Source: Streptomyces graminofaciens (GTDB taxonomy: Bacteria; Actinomycetota; Actinomycetes; Streptomycetales; Streptomycetaceae). Taken from it: a stretch of DNA of 64,000 nucleotides. A program made the translations under genes and the position numbers. The notes beneath the pieces were generated by a model, which did not search any database, was not told the origin of the DNA, and worked only from the letters and a program-made list of their open reading frames with translations. Positions 16,446 through 27,900 of the stretch are shown here, in pieces. Every line of letters starts with the position of its first letter. Position 1 is the stretch's first letter. The stretch covers positions 4,278,001-4,342,000 of the forward strand of contig NZ_AP018448.1 of assembly GCF_030294945.1 (NCBI RefSeq), in the 5' to 3' direction.

Positions 16446-18701
16446 TCAGCGCCAGTTCTCGCCGAGGGTTCCGAGGGGTGGTTCGGCGCTGATGCGTTCG
16501 TGCTGGGTGATGGACTCCCTCAGGTACCAGCTGCCGTCCTCGGCGCGCTGCCAGATCTCCTGGATCTCGTTGTTGCTGCCGTCGGCGACGAAGCGGGTCC
16601 CGGTGTTCTCGTTGGTGACGACCTTGGTGACGGAGCCGTCGGCACCCGTGTAGTCGGTCCGGGTCACGCCCTCCTGCACCGTGGTCGTCGTCCCCGGAGC
16701 GGTGGAGCCGGAAGGACGGCCGCCCGCGTCGACCAGTGGGTTCTCCACCGTGAGATACGCGGGGGGCCGATCGAGGCGCTGCTGGACGTCCTGCTTGCCC
16801 GCCTCGGAGTTGAGGTAGGTCTCCTTGTCCAAGGTCAGTTCCCAGTCGCCGTCCGGGCGCTTGGTCCAGATCTGGAGGGTGTCGCGGCCGGTCTCGTCGG
16901 TGACGTAGCGCTTCATCCACCCGTCGGGCGATCCCTCGGGGTCGGAGTCCATGTAGACCTTGGTGACGGCGCCGTCGGAGCTGCGGATCGTGGTCACGGA
17001 GTCGCCGTCGCGGGACAGCGGGTGGTACGTCTCGGAGTACGACAGTCCCGTGTTCTTGTTGGTGACGGTGGTGGTCGTCTCGACGGGGTCGCCGTTCTTG
17101 TCGAGCTTGATCTCACCGTTCTGGTCGAGCTGGTACGACACCGTGGTGGTGTTGTTGGCGTCGTCGATCGTGAAGCCCTTGGGGACGAAGGTCTCGGCGG
17201 GCAGATCGTCCAGCTGACCGCGCATTCCCCTGAGCTGGCCGACGTCCTCGTCGGGCGCCGGATTCCAGTCGCGCAGTTTGTCGCGCTCCTCGCCGAAGCT
17301 GTCCTGGAGGTCCTGCTGGCGTTGCTGGACGGGCTTCTCCTCCTCGGTCAGCGCGGTCTGCGCGGCCTCGGTGTCCGCCTGGTCGTCCCACAACTTCTTC
17401 TGGCGGGCCGTGAGGTCCTCGGACTCCCGGTCCAGGGGGTCCATTCGCCTCTGGAGGTCGGCGCGTTCGGCGTCGAGGTCGTCCTGCTTCTCGCTCACGG
17501 CGTCCTCGACCTCCTTCTGCGTCGACCGCTCCAGGGCCCAGAGGTCCTTCTGCTTCTGCTGTAGTTCGTCCTGCCGCTCGGAGAAGGGCTGCTGGTCGCG
17601 GCTCAGTGCCTCGCGTTCGTCGTCGATTTGCCGCTGCCGCTCGTTCAGCGGGTCGAACGCCTTCTCCTGGTCGCGCTGTTCCGCCTCCAGGGCGTCCCAC
17701 CGTTCCGCGAGTCCCTTGCCCTCCTTCTCCCACAGGTCGTCCCGCTCCTTGGCCAGGGCGTCCTGCTTGCGCTGCCAGGCGTCGAGGTCCGCCTGGGTGG
17801 CGTGCCCCTTGCTCAGCAGGGTCTCGCGTTCCCTCCAAAGGGCTTCCTGCCGCTCCTGGAGGGCGTCCTGCTTGCCGTCGTAGGCCTTCTGTTCCTGGTC
17901 GAGAGCGGTGACCTTCTTCTCCATGGCCGCGTCCTGCTGCGCGCGGAGGGCCTTCTCGTCCTCCCAGAGCTGCTGCTGCCTGCGCTGGAGTTCCTCCTGC
18001 TGCTTCAGCAGGGGCTCCTGTTCCTTGCGGAGGGCCTCGTACTCCTTCTGCAGCTCGTCCCGCTTGACCTGGAGCTTCTCCTCGCGCTGCTTGAGGAGGT
18101 CCTTCTCCTCCTGCCAGAGCCGCTGCTGCTCGGCCTGGAGTTCGTCCTGCTGCTTCACCAGGGGTTCCCGCTTCTTGGCGAGCTCCTCCTGCTCCTTGTT
18201 GAGCTCTTCCTGCCGCTTCTGCTGGGCCGCGCTCTGCTCGTCGATCTTCCGCCGCTTCTCGGCCAGGGCGTCCTGTTCCTTCTTCAGGCGCGCCTGCTGG
18301 GTCTTGTAGCGGGCCTCCAGCCTGCTGGCCATATCCGCGCGGCGCAGGTCGACCAGCTTCTGCTTGCGCATCTCGTTCTGCCGGGTGGCCTCGTCGCGGA
18401 CCTGGGCGGTGACCTGCTGGGCCACGCCGGCGGCCTGGGAGGCGTCCTGGTCGTAGAAGGCCTTGCCCGCCCTGTCGAGGAGGTTGCCGAGGTCGGTCAT
18501 GACCTGCCAGCCCTCTCGGAACGACTTCTTCCAGGCGCCGTAGAAGTCCTCCAGCGCCTCGGCCGTCTCCCGGCGGGGCCCGATGTCCCCCGCGGCGAAC
18601 GTCTTGTCCGACTGCGAGGTGACGTCGAGTTCGTCGCGGAGGTGCCACAGATGGCGTGCGAGGACGGTCATCAGGTCGTAGTCGTAGGAGACGCGCACCA
18701 T
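16446..18701 (-). CDS. WXG100-headed long coiled-coil protein of the T7SS-like locus
   Basis: 751 residues in three parts. Residues 1-110 resemble a WXG100/LXG helical head (ALEDFYGAWKKSFREGW, AGKAFYDQDAS). Residues about 110-480 are an uninterrupted, highly charged coiled coil rich in Gln/Glu/Lys/Arg, punctuated by a recurring LW(x)2-3E element (RLWQEEKDLL, QLWEDEKALR, ALWRERETLL, DLWEKEGKGL, DLWALERSTQ, KLWDDQADTE) at roughly heptad-multiple spacing. Residues about 490-751 are beta-rich with Thr- and Asp-rich hairpins (TTTTVTNKNTG, DGSVTKVVTNENTG). I see no cysteine. If extended, the coil would span roughly 50 nm. It is probably a T7SS substrate or surface filament; not a named family. It is transcribed from the divergent promoter at 18751-18780. 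Confidence 0.82.
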   Translation of the reverse strand: MVRVSYDYDLMTVLARHLWHLRDELDVTSQSDKTFAAGDIGPRRETAEALEDFYGAWKKSFREGWQVMTDLGNLLDRAGKAFYDQDASQAAGVAQQVTAQVRDEATRQNEMRKQKLVDLRRADMASRLEARYKTQQARLKKEQDALAEKRRKIDEQSAAQQKRQEELNKEQEELAKKREPLVKQQDELQAEQQRLWQEEKDLLKQREEKLQVKRDELQKEYEALRKEQEPLLKQQEELQRRQQQLWEDEKALRAQQDAAMEKKVTALDQEQKAYDGKQDALQERQEALWRERETLLSKGHATQADLDAWQRKQDALAKERDDLWEKEGKGLAERWDALEAEQRDQEKAFDPLNERQRQIDDEREALSRDQQPFSERQDELQQKQKDLWALERSTQKEVEDAVSEKQDDLDAERADLQRRMDPLDRESEDLTARQKKLWDDQADTEAAQTALTEEEKPVQQRQQDLQDSFGEERDKLRDWNPAPDEDVGQLRGMRGQLDDLPAETFVPKGFTIDDANNTTTVSYQLDQNGEIKLDKNGDPVETTTTVTNKNTGLSYSETYHPLSRDGDSVTTIRSSDGAVTKVYMDSDPEGSPDGWMKRYVTDETGRDTLQIWTKRPDGDWELTLDKETYLNSEAGKQDVQQRLDRPPAYLTVENPLVDAGGRPSGSTAPGTTTTVQEGVTRTDYTGADGSVTKVVTNENTGTRFVADGSNNEIQEIWQRAEDGSWYLRESITQHERISAEPPLGTLGENWR

Positions 18702-18750
18702 GTCCGCCGTCCTTTCCTCGAAGCGGTCGTGTCGATGCCGAACCGCCCTG

Positions 18751-18780
18751 TAGACGAGGACCCGGGTCCGGATGGTTCAA
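18751..18780 (-). promoter_or_regulatory. Candidate ECF-type promoter, leftward (coiled-coil gene)
   Basis: On the minus strand: TTGAACC (18780-18774), 17-bp spacer, CGTCTA (18756-18751). The predicted start of transcription is about 45 nt before the coiled-coil gene. The hexamers and spacing match the opposite promoter at 18836-18865. A GAACC -35 with a CGTC -10 is the usual pattern of actinobacterial ECF promoters. Confidence 0.6.
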
Positions 18781-18835
18781 AAGAATTTCGTCCGCACCGC
18801 ACTGACCGGCGAAAACTGTGGCGTGCGCCACTTTC

Positions 18836-18865
18836 TTGAACCCTTGGCCCACCCCGGTACGTCTG
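18836..18865 (+). promoter_or_regulatory. Candidate ECF-type promoter, rightward (giant gene)
   Basis: TTGAACC (18836-18842), 17-bp spacer, CGTCTG (18860-18865). Transcription would begin near 18870, about 35 nt before the TTG start at 18905 and after the alternative upstream start codons, which supports the TTG start. It mirrors the leftward promoter in the same 203-bp intergenic region. Confidence 0.6.
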
Positions 18866-18904
18866 CTGTCGATACCCCAAGTCCCGGACCGCGTGGAGGA
18901 CTCC

Positions 18905-21900
18905 TTGGCCACCTCCGACGAGTGGAGCAGAGTCGGATTCACCGGCAATCCGGTGACGGGGAATCCCGGCGCCGTCGAAAACATCACCAAGGAACTGCGC
19001 GACCTCGGCGACCTGGCCGGGCGGGTCAGCGGCGGCCTCGACGCCCTGCTGGCCAAGGCCGAGGACGGGGGCTTCGAGGGGCGGACCGCGGACGCGCTGC
19101 GTACGTACGTCAAGGACGAGCTCAAGACGTTCATGGCGAACATCAACCGCTCGTTCGAGATGGCGGCCGACGCCACGGCCCGCTACGCGCGCGCCCTCGG
19201 GGACTCCCAGGACCGGGCCGAGAACTCCGCCGACACCGTCGCCGCGCTGGAGCGGGTCGGCGGTCAGCCGCTCGCCGACAACGATCCGGAGATGACCCGC
19301 GCCCGCAACGAGGTGGACGCGGAGATCGACACCATCCAGGCCGAGGCGAAGATCCTGGAGGATGCCCTGCGCGAGGCGTCCCGGTTGGTGTCGCGGCCCG
19401 TGAAGAAGCCGAAGAAGAGCTTCTGGAAGCGGTTCGTGTCGACGTTCTTCAAGGTCCTGGAGATCGTCGCGCTGGTGGTCACCATCATCGCGATGGTGAT
19501 CGGCGGCCCCCTGGGGCTGCTGGCCTTCGGGCTGGGCGTGGTGCTCTTCGCCAAGGCCCTCTTCGACTACGCCACCGGGAAGGGCAACGCCCTCAGCCTG
19601 GGCCTCGCCTTCCTGGGCATCCTGTTCCCGTCGACGAAGGGCCTCACCACTCTCGGCGGGCTGGGCCGCCTGTTCTCGTCGGGCGGGAAGGCCCTCAGCA
19701 GCGCCCTCTCCGCGAGCGGGCGGCTGCTGTTCCGGGGCGGCAGGATGCTGTTCTCCTCCCCCGGTAAACTCCTGTCGCTGGCCGGGCAGGGGCTGGCCAG
19801 GTTCGGCGGGAGTCTCGCCGGCCGGACCGCCAGCGGGTTCATGGCGCTGCCCCGGGTCCTGTCCAAGACTCCCGCGTTGCTGGGATCGGCCCTGCGGTTC
19901 ATGGGCGGATTCGCCCGGAGCACATGGCGGCAGGGCTGGTCCGCGCTGGCCCGCGACTTCCATCAGTCCACCGCGTTCATCGGCGGCAACATGGCCACGC
20001 GGCTGGGCGTCTTCACGGTCATGAGCCTGGGCCGGCTCACGATGACGGCCCTGCTGCCCATGCGGTACTCCGAGATCGCCCGGTTCGGCTACCGGGGCGC
20101 CGCCCGTATGGGGTTCATCGATCGCGGCATGCACTTCACCTCGCGGCCCCTCAGCACACTCGGCAGGACGGGTTCCCTGGCCGGGGACCTCGCGGAGCTG
20201 ACCGGGCGGAACCTCGACCGGGGCGGAAACCTTCGCCCGTTCGACGCCACGAACACCGACCGGCTCGCCGTCCCCGGGACCCCGGAGTTCAACGAGACCC
20301 TCGACGAACTGGCCGACATCCCGATCACCTCGGTCACGGCACCCCGTACACGGGGCTTCAGTTCCCTGCCCGGCACCACACCCGTCCGGATGCCGGGCCG
20401 TCTCGACGACGTGGGCGTCCGGTTGAACACCGTGGACACCCTCGACACGATCGGACTGCCGGTCGGTACGGTCCCCGGCGGACAGCGGCTCGGGGACCAG
20501 CTGCGGAACCTGGACACCCTGACGGGCATGGAGCGCACCGGGACCGGGCTCCTCAAGCCCCTCGACGACCTGACGGACCTGGCGGAGCTGAGCTTCGACG
20601 GCAGGCTCGGCGGGCTGACCGAGTTCCAGGTGCGGCAGATCCTGGACGGCGAGATCGACCTGGTGAACGTCACGCCGGACGGGGTCGTCCTGCGTATCGG
20701 GAAGACCGATCCGGTCGACGTCCGGGTGCAGTTGAAGGACGGGGTGAAGGTCGACGTCCTCGGCCCGGCCGACACCCGGGTCCCGACCTGGAACACGACG
20801 ACCGGCACCGACCGTCTGGGCGAGCTCGGGATCAATCTCGACGACCTCACCCGGCTGATCCCCGACGCCGACGACGACACGCGCACCGCACGCGACCTGC
20901 TCGGCCTGGGACCGGCCAGAACGGACCTCACCGCTCCCCCGCTCGCCAAGAGCCCGGGCTCCACCCCCCTGACCCTGCGGGACATCGTCACCGGCGGAGC
21001 CACCGGCAAGCTCGCCACAGAACGCTTCCAGACCTGGGTGCGTACCCAGGCCAGCCAGTTCCAGCTGGACACCGCCGGCCGCAAGCTCTCCGAGATCGAC
21101 GCGCTGACCGACGTACCGCCGCTGAGCCGCGCCCAGGCCGAGCTGGATCTGAGCGCCGCGAAGATCGACTTCACTCGGGCCCGGACCGCGTTCGACCGGC
21201 TGGGGATGAACCTGGACACGGTCCGCCGGGACGTCACGGTGATGATGACCCGCGTGGACGGCCCGGCGGCCACCCTGCCCACCGGTGAACTGCGACTGAT
21301 GGACAACCTGGGGCGGCCCACCGGCCAGTGGATCACCATGGAGCCGGGGCCGACCGTCAACTGGGTCCTCAAGGCGGACTCCGGGATCGTCCCCGACGTC
21401 AAGGTGACCATGTCCGACGGCGTCTTCACCCTCACCCCGCCCGACGGCCTCGTCACCAGGATCGGCCTGGACGGCAGACCCCTGCTCGACGGCATCCCGG
21501 TCCGGCTGGAGTCGCCCGCGGGTCCGTCGGCCGCCCCGCAGGGTGTGGATCCGGTGCGGGTGCCCGTCGTGCCGGAGGTGACGACGCCGTCCATGCCGCA
21601 AATCCACTGGCTGGTGCGGCAGGACGCGGACTTCTCGGCGACGGTGGGCAAGTCCGGCACGAAGACACGGCTGACCGCGGACGGTCTCGTACCGGTCAGG
21701 ATCGACGGCACCATCACACCGCTCCAGGCGGTGTCCACCGCCAATGCCAAGGTGTTCAAGGAGAACAGTCAGTTCACCGCGTTCTCCGCGCCCGGCGGCA
21801 CCGGAAAGCCCTTCGGGGACAGCGAGATCGGGCTCGATCTCGTATCCCTCAGCAACGACATCAAAGCCGGTGCGGACAACGTCAAGGGTGTGCGGATACT

Positions 21901-24900
21901 CTCCAACACCGAACTGCAGCAGGAGATCCTCAAGGAGATCCGGTTCGCCGTCGGGGACTCGACTCTGGAGATCCCGTCGAAGTTCACCCACATGACGAAG
22001 AACGACGAAATCAAGAAATTCCTCGCCGAGTACAACGTGCCGAAGAAATTGAGCGCCTCGGTCACGACGGACATCAAGACGCTGCTGCAGGTGCGCCGCG
22101 ACAATACCTGGCTCGTGCAGGGGGCCATTCCGAAGGAGTATCTGACGGGCCCCTATCCGACCGTCGACTCCCTGAAGTTCGTACCGGCCGCGCCGACCAC
22201 CACACCGATCGCGGTGCCCACGGACCTGCTGGAGTCCGCGGGCCGGGCCTCCGGTTCCGGGCTCCCTCCCATGGAGACCCCGCAGCTGGTGCTCAAGACG
22301 GACGACTTCTTCATGTCGAACGTCGACCTGGAACAACTGCGCGGCGTCAAGCTCATCCGGCAGGACGACTTCCACGCGCTGGAGGCCGATGCCAAGGGCC
22401 TGGGCAAATCGCACTTCGATCCCGACATCGGAATGATCCCGGCCAACCCGGAAGGCAGGACCACCGCTTTCCAGCATGTGGCGGGTGCCGAGATCGCGGA
22501 GCGGAAGAGCAACAGTCCCTTCACCTCGTTCGCCGTGTCCGGCGGCGAGAAGGTCTACGGCGACACGGAGTTCGCCCTCGACGTCTACAAGCTGGGGCTG
22601 GACATCAAGGCCGGGAAGCTGGAGAACGTGGGAATTCTCCCTGCCCAAAACCTCCAGCAATTGATCGGCGACCAGATCGCACGGACCATCGGGAAGCGTC
22701 TCGACTTCTCGGGGCTCACCGGGAACAGCTCCCGGAACGACGTCCTCGACTTCCTCAGGAAGAACGACGTCAATGTCGTGGGCCGGGGCGGCAAGGACGC
22801 GATCGGCAAGATCGCCGGAGATGTCCGCGTCCTGCTGAACACCACCCGTGACCAGGAGTGGCTGATCAAGGGCACCATTCCCAGGAGTTACCTGGAGGGT
22901 CCGTACGCCAGGGCGACAGGACCCGAGGTCGCGGGTGGCTCGGTGCCCACGGGCACTGCGCTCCATGGTCTCGACGAAGCCGCCGGCGACCTCCGTCTGT
23001 CGGACACGTTCAAGACGGACTTCGAGGTGAAGCCCGTGTCCGTCGAGTGGCGCACTCCGGCCGGCACGAACTCCGGCCGGCTGCTGGAACTGCGCGTCGG
23101 TGAACTGCGGATGCTGGACGACCTGGGGCGTCCCACCGGCCGGTGGATCACGTTCGAGCCCGGAGAGAACCCCACCTGGGTACTCAAGACGGACGCCGGA
23201 ACCGTTGTCCCCGACGTCAGGGTGGACATGACCGACGGCGTGTTCACCGTCACCGCGCCCGACGGCGTCGTCACCAGGTTCGGCCCGGACGGTCGGCCGA
23301 CGGGCCTCGGCGACCTGGCATCGGTCTCCCTCCCGCCGTCACCGCGGACGGGCCTCGACCAGGTGTCCCTGCCCTCGGCGGGGGAACTGGACCGGCTGGC
23401 CTTCGCGGCCGACCGATCCATCGACATCCAGACCATCACCCCGGCTCCGGTGTGGCGCGAAGGCGACGAGACGCTGTGGCGCATCGGCGGCAAACGCGGG
23501 CTGGACCAGATCTTCAGCGAGGGGTTCACCGTCCGCGACCCCTTGGAGACCAGCCTGGATGTCATGGTCAGGACCGGCCAGCCGTCGGCGTTCCTGAGCA
23601 CCACGACCGACAGGAACCTTCTCTGGGACGGCGTCTTCAAGTTCGAGATCGAGGCGTCCGGCGGGATCGACGTCGGCAAGACCTTCGAACGCTCCATGGG
23701 CACGGACGCCTGGAGGGCATCGGGCTGGGCATCGGAGAACGAGATCGCCTTCCCCGGTGGCATCGCCTCGGACTTCATCCGTGGCGCGTACCGGATGGAC
23801 GCCCAGCACAACCTCCTGGAGTGGATCCCGAACCCCAACTTCAAGGGCAGCAACCCCCTGCCCGAGCTGGCGGCGGACATCAAGGCGTCCGGGGAAGGCA
23901 CGTCGGGCATCAGCGCGCTGGACTTCCAGGGGCTGTCCGTCGACGACCAGCTGAAGCTGCTGGACCAGCTGGACCTGGGCGGGGCCAGGAACTGGGACGG
24001 GGCCGGCTCCCTGGACGAGATCAACTCCTTGGACGGCTTCGACCGCCTCGACGAGATCACCTCCTTGGACGGCTTCGACCACCTCGACGAGATCACCTCC
24101 TTGGACGGCGTCAACCAGCTGGACGAGGCGGGCGGCGAGCTGGACCTCGGCCATCTGTCGGACGACTTCCGACTGGACCGCTTCGACGCGCCCGCACCCC
24201 GCAGCGAAACGGTTCTGCTCGATCCCCAGCAGTTCAGCGGCGTACCGGGCATACGGATGGAGTGGCAGCGGACACCGCTGGACGACGGCGGGTTCGCGCT
24301 CACCGACCAGGCCGGGGGCGTACGCCTGGTGTTCGGCGCCGACGAGGTCCTTCAGTTCCGCGACATCCGGTTCCCGCTCGGTGACGGCTTCCTCCGCTTC
24401 GACGCCGCCCCGGGACCGGGCTCACTCCCCCGGCTGGTCGGCACGGACGGGCTGCCGCTGCCCGGCGGCGCGGTGGTCGAACCGGTCAGGGGCGCGCTGA
24501 ACGTGGTCACCGGTGTGCGGGTGCAGTCACCGGACGGGGCCTGGATCGGCCGGTTCGACCTGGACGGTACGCGGCTGTCCGAGCAGCTGGCGCTGTCCGG
24601 CCCGGGCGGCGGTCCGCTGACCGGGGCCCGGCTGACCACGACGTTCACGCAGCTGCCGGGCGGCGGAGTGGTTCCGTCGGTCCGGCTGACCGTGGCGGGC
24701 GCGGGCGAGGGCGCCTTCTCCGTCGTACGGCTGGAGGGGGATCTGGCCCAGCGGCTGCCTGGCGGGTTCGCGGTGACGGACACGGCGACCGGAGCCCGGT
24801 TCACCTTCGACAGGGGCGGCCGGTTCGTGGATCTTCCGGGGGACGGGGCTCCCTCGACACGGCTGGACACGTCCGGGACGACGGTGCCGGAGACGACCGT

Positions 24901-27900
24901 GGGCCCGATGACAGCCCTCGACGCTCTCGGCGGCCCTCTTTCGGAGCGACTCCCGCTCACCACCACCTCCGGGAACAGCGTTCTGGACGACGTGGCCACC
25001 GATCTCACCGGACCGGTTTCGACCGGCGAGCGCGTGTCCATGGAGGGCCTGGCGATCCCGGCCCCGCCCCGGGTCGCCCCGCCGCCGGCTCCCGCCCCGC
25101 CCCGCGTCGCCCCGCCGCCGGCTCCCGCCGCTGCTCCCCGGGCGCACGTGCCCGAGATACCGGTGGTCGCGAGGCCCTCGCGGGCCGTGGCACCGGGATT
25201 CGACACGTCCTTCCCAGCCCCCTCCATCGGCACCGAGAGCGAACTCGGCGGATTCGTCGTCGCTCTCCCGGAGAGCGCGGACAGAACCTTCGCCTTCGTG
25301 TCGAAGGTCGACACCGACGAACCCTTGCTCATGGTCACGAAGGACATGGGCAAGGGCAGGTACGGCAACCCCGCGGACCTCACGATGGCGCAGCGCGGAA
25401 ACTGGCAGACGCACACCGTGGAACTGATCACCTATCCCTCGCGTCTGGGCGACCATGCGGCGATCGGCGCCCGCAACGACGCCACACAATGGCTGCTCGA
25501 CGTCTTCAAGGACCGGCTCGGCGTCCACAATCACAAGCCGCTCGAATCGGTGATCAGCCCTGACGGCCTCTACAGGTTGCAGGTGACGAGCGACCGGCAC
25601 GTCATCGCGGCCGGGACCGGTCTGGAACTCGAGGGACTGCCCTCCGTCTCCATGCCGACCACCCAACAGCAGGCGACGATCGGTATCAGGGCCGTGGACT
25701 TCGGCAGCCGTGCCACGCACGAGCTGAGAGTGCTCGCGGACCACGCCCACTGGTACAAGCCCGCTTTCCGGAACGACGACGCTCTACTGACGGCGCTCTC
25801 CCGGGAGACGCTCGACGCGCCCGAGCAGGTGGAGAACGCGTACACCTATGTGAAGTCCGTCATCGACTTCACATCCGACCTGGTGAACAGGCACGGCATC
25901 CCCATCGAGGACTGGGCCGGCGCGGCGCCGTACCGCGGGCTGACCCATCCGGCGGTGAAGAACGAGTGGGGTGTGCTGCCCCGGACCAGGCCGAGCCTGG
26001 TCCTCGACTCCTTGTCGTCCGGTGACCGCGCCATGACGCTGAGGCTCCTCCGCGAGACCCCCGCCATCGGTGACGAGTCCATCTGGAAGGCGGCCAGGCA
26101 GTACATCCTGAACGGCAACGAGGTGGCCGGACGCGGCATCAACAACGCCACCGTCGGCGGAGAACGAGCCCTGCTGTTCGAGTTCCGGTCCGTCCCGGAC
26201 GAGCTGAAGGGCTCCGTACCGCACGAGAAGGCCCCCGTCGCCGTGGTGACCGATCCCTTGGCGGAGCTGGGCGGGAACCGGGGTGCCGCGGTCCAGAAGA
26301 TCAACAACTTCGTCGCCGGGCCGGAGAACAGGGACGCCTTCGCGGACTGGTACCGCGCGGAGTTCCCGAGGGATCCGGACGCCGAGCGGATCTACCAGAA
26401 CAAGAGCACCGACTCGATCCTCAGGATGGCGGCAGCCCGTCACAAGGCCGAGTGGATCAGCGTGCAGCACCCGCGGACGTGGCAGGACATCACCACGAGG
26501 CCCGCGGTCGTCATGCCCCCTGCTTCCGCCGTATCCTCCGCCCCGCCGGTGGCCCCGCATGTCGGCACAGGGCCACTGCCCAACGAGCTGGGGCGGCCGG
26601 TGGCCGGCACAGGCGGCCCGGACGTGCCGGTGGCCGGCGTCGGCGTCGGCGTCGGCGGCCCGAATGTGCCGAGCGTCGACCTGCCGCGGATCATGCAGGG
26701 GCCGGTCTTGGACCTGAGTGGCCCCACCGTCCTGAGGCAGTCCCTCGACTCCCCAGTCGCTCCGGTCTCCTCGGTGCGGGAGGTGCCACTGTCCGGGCTG
26801 GACGACGTAACGGGGCTGCGGCTGCGCATCACGGAGATTCCGGCGACCGACACCGTCCCGGCGTCGGTCCGGATCGAGGTGCTGGACTTCACCGCCCAGG
26901 GCGGCCCGGTGCGTCTGCCGGACACCTCGGTCACCGTGCGTGAGAGCGGCGGATTCACCGCCACCGGTCCGCAGGGCGGTGTGCGCTGGCAGTTCGACGC
27001 GCTCGGGCATCTGGAGCACCGGGACCTGCCGCTGACCGGCACCGACTTGGCACTGCGCTTCACCGACGACGCCCTGAACCCGATGCCGAGGGTGGTCGGC
27101 CCGGACGGGGTGCCCGTCCAGGGTGCGACGCTCACGCCGGTCAGGGACGCGTCCGGTGCGCTGAGCGAGCTGACGGTGCGGGTGCCCGTACCGGACACGG
27201 ACGGGCTCACGGCGGTGTGGCGGTTCGAACCCGGCGGCACCCTGCGCCAACAGGAGCTGCCGCTCACGCTGGCGGGCATCGACGGCCCGGCCGGCCTGGG
27301 CGTCAAGGTGACGATCGCCCCCGGAACGGGCGGCACCGTGACCAGGGTCCTCGAACTGAGCGGGCCGTCGAACCTCACCGGTTCCTTCCGGCTGGGCCCG
27401 ATGGACGGCTCGCTCGCCGGGCGGCTGTCGAATGGCTTCACGGTCACCGACACCGTCACCGGCGCCCGCTTCCACTTCGACGCGGACGGCCGCCTCGCGC
27501 TACGGGACGTACCCGCCCGGGACGGCTCCGGCTTCCTCCGCTTCACCGAGGGCGCCGCGCCCGGCACCCCGCCGGTCCGGCTCGACGAACTCGGCGATCT
27601 CGGTGACTTCGCCGGTGACCTGGGTGATGTGGCGCGCATCTTCGACCGTACGCTCGACGAGGCGGGCGGCGTGCGGGGCCCCCTCGACGACCTCAACCGC
27701 CTCACGGGCCCCGAGGCGCCGCGCACCGACGGGTTCCCGGGACCGGACCGTCTCGGCCCGGAGGAACGAGCACTCGTCGACGACCTCTGGAACGACCTGG
27801 TCCGGGACGTACGGCCGCTGAACGCCGACGAAATGAACCGCGTCATGGGCCCCGACTCGCCGCGCACCGACTCGCTCTCGGAACTCGGCGACCTGTCGGA

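Noticed and set aside
18818..18904. Start of the giant gene 29 codons further upstream (MACATFLNPW)
   Set aside because: No ribosome-binding site; it would lie upstream of the candidate promoter and would add the protein's only cysteine. GGAGG directly before TTG 18905 is better.
18671..22966. 1,431-residue minus-strand frame opposite the giant gene
   Set aside because: Shadow of the giant's reading frame; composition typical of antisense GC frames and it spans the divergent promoter region.
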